From positions 52,142,001 to 52,206,000 of the forward strand of contig OZ231128.1 in the NCBI GenBank assembly GCA_965153355.1: DNA of 64,000 bases, written 5' to 3'. The notes beneath the pieces are model-generated. The model saw only the letters and a list, made by a program, of their open reading frames with translations. It was not told the DNA's origin and searched no databases. This stretch comes from Flaccisagitta enflata. Taxonomy: Eukaryota; Chaetognatha; Sagittoidea; Aphragmophora. A program made the translations under genes and the position numbers. Shown in pieces: positions 9,146 through 20,204 of the stretch. Position 1 is the first letter of the stretch. Every line of letters begins with the position of its first letter.

Positions 9146-12100
9146 CTCTTCGAGTAACTAGACCATGAAGTATCTTTTGTTGACGCTGCTGGCAGTTGTC
9201 GTGGCTTCTGTGCAAGGTGAGAAAAAAAGAATAAAAAAAAAGATAAAATAAGATTTAAACACTGAAGTGTTCTTAGTGATCATAAAAACAAGGCCAACAC
9301 CTATAAGTCGCATGCGCCATGCGGGACATGAATAGCTTAAGATGACCTGAACTGACTCAAAATAGCTTAAGATGACTTCAATTGACTCATGGTGACCTAA
9401 AATGACTTAAAATGACTCAAAATTATTCTAATGACTAAATTGACCTGATAGACTTAAGTGACTTAACATAACTTAATATGACTCAAAATGACTTAGAATG
9501 ACTTGAAATGACCTAAAATGACTTAGAATGACTTATAATGGTATTTGGAAAGGAGCTGTGAGCCCAAAAAGCTTAAAAAACGCCGAAAAAGAAAAAAGGG
9601 GACTGACGGACGGACAGAATGACCAACCAACTGACCGACCAACCAACAAAGCGGGGTGTCCAGTCGCGTAGCACGCGACTACAAAGTGACATGATTTTCC
9701 TTTGATACCTTTTAGGCTGACATTGCTTCGCAATAGAGTTACAATGATCATTTTTTCCTTCTACAGAATGTTAAAAACTCTTAATAAAAAGCATTTAGAA
9801 AAATCTGGGAAATATTGAAAAAAAAAATATGCAATGTTTTTTAAACACTCACTAGCCTGACCAAGGCTTCCCTAGGTGTTAGTTTTTTTTACTGATGACA
9901 GAGATGACATGTGAGAAGGACAGACCGGAGAGAAAAAAAATATTTTGTTAATTATTCAAAAAATATAGTTCTTTGCTTAAGAAGCAATCGTTAGTTGTAA
10001 CCAAAGAGAGGTTAGTAACATTTTTCAAAATTTGCCTCTGGTCTTCCCATCTCACATGTCATCTCATTCAGCAAAAAAAGATCAGAATCCCAGTCACGCT
10101 TGCAAAAGTATAGAAAATTTTCATCATTTTGCCATTCATTAAAGTGAAAAATTGAAAGAAAATATAGGTAAAGGTACAATTCATGAACAATTTTTTTCAT
10201 CAACTCTTTTTTAGTCCTCCTAACTATAAGTTTTGAAGCACAAATTCATTAAAGCAGTCAGAATCTGTGACTAGTGAGTAGATCGTCTGACATGAGCACT
10301 GTGTACCGCATTTTGTCATACTAAAAGCTAAAATTGATTGAAGGTCTTTTCTAAATCCCTTGGCACCAAGGGAATTAGATGATTTGAAGCAAAGATTTTG
10401 ATTTTGACAGGATTCTATTTTACAGGCAAAGTAGGTAATAAAATCAAAGATTCTTGTACTTATAACTACTCCACAATGACTTTCTTAACTTGTCACACAT
10501 GCTGAGGAAGGTAAGTTAAATTCACATCTATGGAGCTTATGTATGAAAGCAAATAAACTAGGAAGTTCTTTTTATGAACCTTTTAAAGGAGTGTTTTATC
10601 TGAGTCAAATTTACGTAAAAAGTTTACTTTTTGACTTTTTTATACTTTGTGAATTTTGGTTTTGAATGCTAAAAAGGATACTTTTTCATATCTTCCCCTC
10701 TTGCTTTCAAAAATCATTTTTTCTACAGGGTTTTTAAGATAATTGTGCACACCCTGCTTATCATAGAAGCTGGAGATCTCGGAGACCAGCTGACCCAATA
10801 TGATCCAAAAAGTTAGCTTGCCAAGTTTCATACCCCTGAAACATATATCATCGAAGTGATAATTTGCCCTATTATCTGAGTATTTGTAGCGCTTTTGTAG
10901 ACCCTATTGTATCTAATTCTGTCATCCTTTTTTTTCAGCTGGAGATGGAGAGCTTAAAAAAGCGTACGAATGCACCAAGAAAATAGCCTTCATCAATGCA
11001 AGAAAACTTAAATTGGAATGCCCTGCAGGCAAAAGCATTGACATAGTTGATGCTTATTATGGATATTGGTATAAAACTAACGACAAAGACAAAGACTGCT
11101 ATTTTAAGAAACCCGACTGCGTAGTGAAGTCAAAGGCACGCAAAGAAGCGAGAGGTAAAGTGTTTGTCACATCTGTCAAGTACCTTTTGAGATGTTTTCT
11201 CGCATCTGTATACAGGTACCCTGTCTTCAGAAACAACTGCAACCAGCAAAAGTTATATTGAGTGAAACCTGTCCATATCAAAAAACTCGGATTTGTTCCA
11301 TCTGAAAGAATATTACCTGCGGTTATTTCATGCAAAATTTTAGCACCTGAAGTCTAGTAGTTTAGCCTTGACCAGACGCACTGATACAAAGCGCCGAAAC
11401 TGATCCAAATGAATGTTCTTTTACTTACAAATTTGATTGTTTGTTAAATGTTGTACCATTTTAAGACAGACGACGAACGTAGCCTTAGATGTGTAAATGA
11501 CATTTTTAGGGTACCATTATTTTTTACCGACTGAATTCGAGATCTCTTGTGGCATTTTGCTTCATTTTATGAATCAAAAAATAACTATCAGAAAATTCTT
11601 TGGTCAGTTTCTAGTCTTTGATTACAGATGATTCGCGTTGGTTGTGAGTCATAGTGCTATGAAAAAAGTAGAGAAGTGTCGACTGACTACTCTGTGCATA
11701 AAGTTTGTCAAACAACAAAATGCTCTGTTGATGAATGTTATGATGATTGCTGTTAATTATTTTTTTCTTTCCTTGTTGACATGTTCGACCTCACTTTATT
11801 CCTACTTCTATAGCCGGAAGAATTGATTTAACCATGGATTTTTCTCAGATAAACATTATTCTATGGGAGTCAGGGGAGGAACCAATTCTTCCGGCATTTT
11901 TGGTACCCTGCGTACCCCCCCTGATTTTAAGATATTCTTATCATGAAAGGCAAATTTTTAACATTAAGAGTTGGTGGAACATGAAAAATCCTGGAAAAAC
12001 AATGAAAAACCTCATGAATTTTGTTTTTTTGCTATTTTCTGGAACCTAGTATGATCTCCTGCAAAAGAGCTTTAATTTAAGTCCAACCCCAGAATTTAAG

Positions 12101-15100
12101 CTCAAAGCGCTGAGATACTACATAAGTTTAAAGTGGAAGACCTCCATTCAAATTTGAAATGAAAAGCTGCTTAGCATGATGTGGTTTTTTACTTGAAAAT
12201 GTTATAGAAGCTAAATTATTTGACTCAAGGTGCTGAAATTTTGCTTGAAATAACAGCAGGTAATATGCTATTAGATAGAACAAATCTGGATCGTGAAATG
12301 TGAATAGTTTTCACACAATACATCTTTTGCTGGATGCAGTTGCTTCTGAAGACAGGGTATTCCCAGAATTGAAAATGATAATGCCCATTTTCAAACCACA
12401 CACGTCACCAAAAGAACTTACTAAGCCCATTATAAAAAAAACAAGGCCAACACCTTCGCGTGCGGTTGTTAAGACCATAAGACTATAAGACTTAAAGACT
12501 AAAAGACCAAAAGGGTAAAAGACTAAACATAAATTGTCTTGAAATAACTTAAAATGACTTAAAATGATGTAAATTGAGCTAAGCATGACAGACCGACCAT
12601 CCAACAGACGGACAAAGTGGGTCATAGAGTCATGTGCACGACTGGCAGGAACACTCCACTAAGGGCGTTTTTTTAGTAATATGGCGAATAAACAATGAAT
12701 TTTTTATTTTAATTTTTGATTGATAGATCTATAGATAGGCCTTATGGAAAGTGATCCACACCAGTTTTGAACAATTCTTTATCTTGTATTGCCCAGAAAG
12801 TTACTTTAAGTAATGTTTTCCTCTTTATATCATTACTGAGACAGAAAAAAAATCCATTGCCGCCTTTTGCCATGGAAAGATTAGGCTCTATCTGTAGCTA
12901 TGGCAATAACGATTCCAGGTTCAAAATCTGAAGATACACTTTTTATCACTTTAGGAGTTATAGCACATGGAAAATAGTTGCAATATCTGCTCATTGCATG
13001 ATGGAAATCCATCATCGCATCTTTCATTGATTTTTTCCCTTAAAAAACGGGACCAAAAAGCAGCTGAGGAACAGCAGAGACAATTGAGAGGCAGGAGAAG
13101 CTGCAGGGGAGTGAGAGTTTTTCGTTTTCATTGCACTTTCTGGCAATCAATAGAGGTGGCCTCTATGTACAAAATTGTAAACCATTGCTCTCACAGACTC
13201 CAGACAGATGGTACAGACGGGTAAGCATGCCCTATTTTCCAGTGTGCACTCGTTGGATAAATGCTAATAGCTGGAAAAACCATTTTTTGAATTTCGACCC
13301 CAGCCGGATTTTTGGGCCTGGCCGGATTTCCGGGCCCTAAGAAAATAAAACAAGGCCAACACCTATAAGTCGCGTGCGAGACATAAAAAACTGAATTGAC
13401 CTGACTCCTTATTGTATCTTTTTAATCAACATGACTGAATAGGGAGAAATATAAGAAATGAATAAAATGATTTAGTTGACTACAGCCGGAGATCCTGGGA
13501 AAGCTCATTTCTGAGCTTTTGTTTTTTTTGCGTTTTTTTCTTAATTTCCCATGGCCATACATCCTCATCGAGTGGACTAACTCTTTTTTTCTAGAGAATT
13601 TTTGGGCAACAGCTATGTGGTAGAGAAAAACTGGGATGTAGGTATGGATTTTTACCTTTTTTTTTGATTGGAGAAAAAATAAGAGGTGGAAGTCCCGAAC
13701 TTGGCACCCTTCAATTTTTTTCATTTTTCACTCATGGATAGATTTTGGGGCGAGGAATTCATTTAGATGGTAAAATCACCTACAAGTCTTCAAGAAATAG
13801 GCTAAAATAAGCTTTTTAATTAATAAAAGCTCAAAAATGAGCTTTTTGAGCCAATAGCTCAAGTCTGAGCTCCTGGCCAGGTAACAAATTCAAAAAGCTC
13901 ATTTCTGAGCCTTTCAAAAGCTCGAAGTTAAGCTTTTTCTGAATGAGGGTCACTCTAAGCTTCTGCTGGCAAGGTTTACTTAAAACACTTAGAATCAAAC
14001 TCTGGACGACTTTACTTGATGCTGAAGAAAGCCTAAGAATGGGCAGCGGCAAAGATACAGGAGGGCAGATGGGTTTGTGGGCATTGATATGATATTGACA
14101 AAATTGAAGTCAGGACAGACCATCCAACGGACCAACGAAATGAGGATTTAACTAATATGTACAAGCCGAAAAAGAACTAACATTTTTGTAAGTTTTCATT
14201 TGCTGTGACCATCCCATCCATCCATATGCCTACTGACAGTTCCGGTCAATTGTGGGTCACGCTCAGGTTGAAATGTGTGAAAAAATTGCATTTTATAAGC
14301 TCTGATCCTGAATGCGGGGAGGGGGGGGTGTTGGGAGAAGATTGTACACCTTTGACGGTCAATTTGCGACGATGTTGTTACCCTGCATTACTTGCTCCGT
14401 TGCAATGGATTTCTCTTTCCAGACCAGTTTCATCAATAAGCTTAAAATGCATTGTAAAACTTAAATCATTTAAAAATTAGACCTTAATAAAGAAATAATC
14501 ACTAAAAGACATCAAAAAATGTTGGGTCTTATAAAAATATACCTCCCTACCAAAGTCATATGATGAATATCGGCTGAATGATAACCAAAAACCTAATTTA
14601 AAACAATATGCAAATGAGCTTTTAGGCAAAAATCGCTAGAATTTAGATTACAAGGCTTTCTTTGTTTTGAATTGATTGCACTATGAAAAACCATCATAAT
14701 TACAATAGATGAGCGAATTTAGTGAGATTTTAGCTATTTTTGCCCAAAAAGCTCATTTGCATATTGTTGTAAATTGTTTTTTTGGTTGTTATTAAGCCAA
14801 TAATCATCATATAAGCATGAAATTTGGTAGGAAGGTATATTTTCATGAGATCTAACATTTCTTGATGTCTTTTGGTGATTTTTATTTCATAAAGGCTTAT
14901 TTCTTCAAATTTCTAAGTTTTATCATGCAATTTAAGCGTCTTAACGTCAACAGAATTTTACAAAATTCTTCACAAATGTTCAGTGGATGATTATGTATCT
15001 TAGGAAGGGCATATTCTTTCTTCAGGATTAAAAAATTAGGCCTTTTTGAGCAAGAAAGTTCCATTTTTAGCAAAAAAAAAAAAAAAGAAGTAGATATTCT

Positions 15101-18100
15101 TAATGTACATGGTTTTTAGGACTGGTATGTAATTGGAGATGGTTTTTGTTTTTTTGTTTTTTGAAACTCTAAAAATTGAGCTTTTGGTCAAGCGGATATT
15201 TGACCGTTTTTTAGCTTTGGCGGTTTGCATTTGAGAAAATTTATTTCAACTTCAACTCAAAGGCGTCAATAAAGACTAATTGGAGATGGTTTTTGTTTTT
15301 TTGTTTTTTGAAACTCTAAAAGTTGAGCTTTTGGTCAAGCGGATATTTGACTGTTTTTTAGCTTTGGCGGTTTGCATTTGAGAAAATTTATTTCAACTTC
15401 AACTCAAAGGCGTCAATAAAGACTAATCCCCATAAAGCTTAACTTTGAGCTGTTAAAAAGCTCAGAAATGAGCTTTTTGAGTTCGTTTCTCAGCCAAGAG
15501 CTCAATGTTGAGCCTTTTGCTCAGAAAGCTCAATTCTGAGCTTATATATTTTTATTTATTTATTTTGGCCTATTTCTTGAAGACTTGTAGGTGATTTTAC
15601 AATCTAAATGAATTCCTTGCCCCAAAATCTATCCATGAGTGAAAAATGAAAATAATCGAAGGGTACCAAGTTTGCAATTTCCACCTCTCATTTTTTCTCC
15701 AATCGTAAAAAAAAGGTAAAAATCCATACCTACATCCCAGTTTCTCTCTACCACATAGCTGTTGCCCAAAAATTCTCTAGAAAAAAAGAATTAGTCCACT
15801 TGATGAGGATGTATGGCGGTGGGAAATTAAGAAAAAAACGCAAAAAAAGCAAAAGCTCAGAAATGAGTTTTCCCAGGATCTCCGGCTGGACTAGATTGAC
15901 TTAAATGAATTGATGAATAAATCAGCTTAATGAGGTATTGGAGGCCATGGAAACCCACCCTCTTTTGTAAATGAGTCAAATCAATCAACTCTATCCACCC
16001 AATCAATGAAAAATGACTAAACCAGACTTAAACCAGACTTTAACCAGCAGACTTAAACCAGCAGACTCAAACCAGCAGACTTAAACAAACAGACTTAAAC
16101 CAGCAGACTTAAACCAGCAGACTTAAACCAGCAGACTTAAGCCAGCAGACTTTAACCAGCAGACTTAAACCAGCAGACTTAAACCAGCAGACTTTAATCA
16201 GCAGACTTAAACCAGCAGACTTAAACCAGTGGACTTAAACCAGTAGACTTAAACCAGCAGACTTAAACAAGCAGACTTGAAATGACATAAATGACCAAAA
16301 CATACCAAAAAACATAAATGACCAAAACATACAAAAAAACATAAATGACCAAAAAAACAAAAATCCAAAAAACCAAAAACCAAAAACCAAAAATCAAGAA
16401 ATAAAAAAAAAAAACCAAATACCAAAAACCAAAAACCAAAAAAACATACATGACCAAAACAAACAAAAAAACATGTTAAATGACCAAAAACCAAAAACCA
16501 AAAAACCAAAAACCAAAAAACAAAAAAAAAACAAAAAACAAAAAACCAAAAAACATAAATGACCAAAAAACCAAAAACCAAAAACCAAAAAACATAAATG
16601 ACCAAAAAGCCAAAAAACAAAAAACAAAATACTAGGAAACAAAAACCAAAAACCAGAAACCTAAAAAAACAAAAAAACAAAAACCAAATAACCAAAAGCA
16701 TAAATGACCAAAACATACCAAAAAACCATGTTAAAGGACCAAAAACCAAAAAACCAAAAACCAAAAAACCAAGAACCTAAAAAACATGAATGACCAAAAC
16801 ATACCGAAAAGCTATGTTTAATGACCAAAACTTACCAAAAGACCAAAAAAACAAAAAACCAATAAAAAAAAAAAAAAAAAAAAAAAACCAAAAACATAAA
16901 TGACCAAAACAGACCAAAAAACCATGTTAAATGACCAAAAACCAAAAACCAAAAACACCAAAAAGCAAAAACCAAAAACCAAAAACAAAAAAATAAAAAC
17001 CAAAAACCATAAATGACCAAAATATACTATCTTGGAAAAAATAAAAGTCCAGGACGTTTTGTCATATTATAGCTTTGATATACATGATTAGATATGAAAA
17101 TTGGTGATCAAAATGAAGCTAATAAACAGCGCTAGCAAATGGCGCCAAGCTGAGACTCATAGCTTTGTTTGTTAAGATTTTACATCAAAATAAGTGAAAA
17201 TGTTGATTTCAGGAAATGGATACAAAACTTGAATAGAATATGAACGCATGACGTTTTGTTACACTGTTGCTTTGATATGCAAAATTTTAAAGAAAAATTG
17301 GTGACCATTTTGAAGCTCTTGATCAGGGCTATCAATTGCCGCCAAGCAGAGACTCCTAGCTTTATTCGTTTGGATTCTACATCAAAAAGAGTGAGAATGT
17401 TGATTCTCAGAAATTGTAAGAAAATTGTGTGGAGGGATTGTACTTCGAAATGGCATTACACTCTTTACCAAGGCATGCCCTTACAGATGCAAGCGGTTTC
17501 TAAACTCTATAAAGGTTATTTTGAATAGTAGCCTTATGAAAATTGTCATTTTTTTATCGTTTTTGAAATCATATCATTTCTTTATTCGGCTTGGACTTTT
17601 ATTTTTTCCAAGATAGTACCAAAAAAACATGTTAAATAGCCCACTATAAAAAACGCTTTTACATGGCGAGGCTCTCTATCCAAGGAATCTGGCTCAAAAT
17701 CATGTATATAGATGGTCCAACACAAAAATTTGACCTTGTGGCTTCTCTAAAGTGTGCCCGCCACCACCCCCATTTCCCATAGGAAATGTACAGGAGGATT
17801 TTGGTCTGCAGAGCCTCCTATCTTTTGTAATGGGAAATGGGGTATGTGGCGGGCACACTTTATAGAAGACCCATGGCCAAATTTTTGTCATGGACCATCT
17901 AGTTTTATGATCTTGAGTCATATCTCTTCGATAGAGAACTTTTCTATGAAAAAGTGTGTTTTCTTATTGTTAAATGACCAAAAATGACCTGAAATGTCCC
18001 AAAATGACTTTAAATGACTTAAAACTACTTTAAATGCCCAAAAATGACACAAATGACTTAAATGAACAAAGTGACGTGAATGATCAAAAATGACCAAAAA

Positions 18101-20124
18101 TGACTAAAACCAACCAAAACTGACCAAAAACAACAAAAAAATGACTCAAAATAACTCCGGACGACCCAAAATGACCAAAAATGACGCGAAAAAGCATAGT
18201 GTTACGGACCGACCGACGGACGGACCGACGGAGCGGGTTGTAGAGTCGCGTGCATGCGACTAAAAAATTGACATGATTCGGGCCAGGCTCAAAATTTTCA
18301 AAAGAGATGGCAATCATCCAATGAGTCTGCACGCCAAGTTTCATGAGAATTGGCTCTGCAGTTTAATCTGATGATGTTTGGATGCTTCACATAATAAAAG
18401 TTTTGAGTATCATTTCACCCTATTTACATGATGTCTAGGAGCAAAAATGATGAAGATCAGAGTTTTTCTTTTTTCAAAAATCTTTCATCTTCCATTTTTG
18501 TTTTGGCCTTAAAGTTCTCACAAGAATCCCAGAAATCAGCAAAATCCTGTGTAATCTTGGTACTGACACATGCGCCATATTTAGGGGAAAAATGTAGGTT
18601 GATAGTTAGCATACTAAATATTGCTCCAGTATCATGAAATTTGAACTGGAAGTAGCTTTTAAGCAGAATTTTCATTCAGTGTTGGGGTTCAATCATAATT
18701 CATTTCATGAATGGGGTTGTCCGCGCTCACTGCCCTTAGCTTTGCCGGTTGTAACAGAAATTCAGAACGAGCATTGTCCTTCTAAGAAAATGTTTTATTG
18801 GTAAACAATTAGTAAACAACTCATGTTAACATATGGAGGCTAAGTTATCACAACAAACTTATCAGATCAAACATCAAGTAATGATTCTAAGAATGTCATA
18901 TACCTGAGAAAACTTCTACAATTGTCCAGCTCTACAGTAATCGCGGAATTATCAATCTATAGCAATGAAATTCATAATTGTTCTTAATCTGGGAAAGAGA
19001 GAGAATCGTAATGGCTAGTAGATGTTTTCTTTCTTTACCACTGTAACAAAAGGAAAAAGAACAAATATGTAGGAATTAACCACTGAATATGTAGGAATTA
19101 ACCACTGAATACGTAGGAATTAACCACAGAACATGTTCTTATAAAAAGAGAACCATCCACGAATGGTTCTTATACAGAAAATCTGTCTCCGTTACATTCG
19201 AGAAACAAAGTGAAGTTAATTAAGCAAAGAAATCACCAGAGGATGAGTTTAAGGAAAGGAATTGGGTGAGTTTAAATGGGCAAACAAAAGAACACAGCGG
19301 CGGAAGCTACAGATGTGGGATTGCGCTCAAAAGAAAGGCCTTGAAAAACGCTTTAATTTGGTCACCAATAAATCATGTCTCAAGTGAACCAAAGGCGCAA
19401 AAATGAGCTACAGAAAAACTTGCGTTTTTTTTTAATTTGGGTAGTACTTTGCTAGGAAAGATTATCTTTAGCTGTGATGTTATTTTTTACCCCACCAAGT
19501 AATATAAGTATTTTTGTGCAATGATGCTTCATGATTATGTCAAAGCAGGCTTAATGGAGGTTATATCTGTCAACCTGTTACTTTGTTTGCCAAATGCACA
19601 AATGCTCAATCTCTACAGTTCATCAAGCATATATGTTTGCCTATTTGATTTTGCTACAATTTCTTTAAAAAAAAATGTACAAAAATATAAAAAAATAAGG
19701 ATTCAAATAACAATCAGATTTAACAACTAAAATTCTCCAGTGCCTTCCAAGACCGTTATATTGGATTCCCACTGTTAATATTGACTATGATATCAGAATA
19801 TAATTAGAAAATAGTTGACTAGAAAAACAGATTAACAATATATTATGCAAATTAAGTCCTGCAAAGTAATTTTTAAAAACGGAAGATGAACAATTTTTGA
19901 TAAATAAAAATAGTAAGATTCTAAAATGAACCGCGTTTCATAAACAGGGGGAGAAGAAATTCTTAACTTTTGATGTGAAGCACCCAATGGCGACGTGTGT
20001 GATTCAAAAATCGGCATTACCTGTCATAGGTCATATCTGTCCTGCAGTCTGCCAGTCTGCCGGTTACGCATCTAAGACAACCTTGATAATCGACCAATTT
20101 TGTCATTATTCATCATTCAAACAG

Positions 20125-20204
<80 letters not shown>

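Larger units (their letters stand above)
13478..15893. repeat. Large inverted repeat with about 420-bp arms
   Basis: The left arm begins at AGCCGGAGATCCTGGGAAA (about 13484) and the right arm ends at its complement near 15892. The arms share TCATTTCTGAGCTTTTG, TAATTTCCCA, CATACATCCTCATC and GTTGCCCAAAAATTCTCTAG. The arms also carry many AGCTCA/TGAGCT units, and a second foldback sits in the centre. Confidence 0.85.
13350..18267 (-). mobile_element. Composite A-family element, about 4.9 kb, in SUEL intron 2
   Basis: The left boundary ACAAGGCCAACACCTATAAG and right boundary GTCGCGTGCATGCGACTAAA are in one orientation, with a GACCGACGGACGG tract just before the right end. Between them lie a large inverted repeat, CCAGCAGACTTAAA and ACCAAAAACCAAAA arrays, a nested MITE, a palindrome and an AAATGACTT array. 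I read it as one expanded element with later insertions. Two separate elements sharing outer ends is the alternative. Confidence 0.6.

Noticed and set aside
16020-16280. Regularly spaced array as a CRISPR
   Set aside because: Units are 14 bp with no unique spacers, and the DNA is eukaryotic.
16249-16764. Long minus-strand frame rich in Phe, Trp, Leu and Val, resembling a membrane protein
   Set aside because: It lies wholly within an A/C-only ACCAAAAACC array. Any such repeat gives hydrophobic frames, and there is no family motif or splice context.
13350-18267. Calling the A family Helitrons outright
   Set aside because: No Rep/helicase, no clear 5' TC or standard CTRR end, and only structural resemblance. 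Kept as a hypothesis in the findings.
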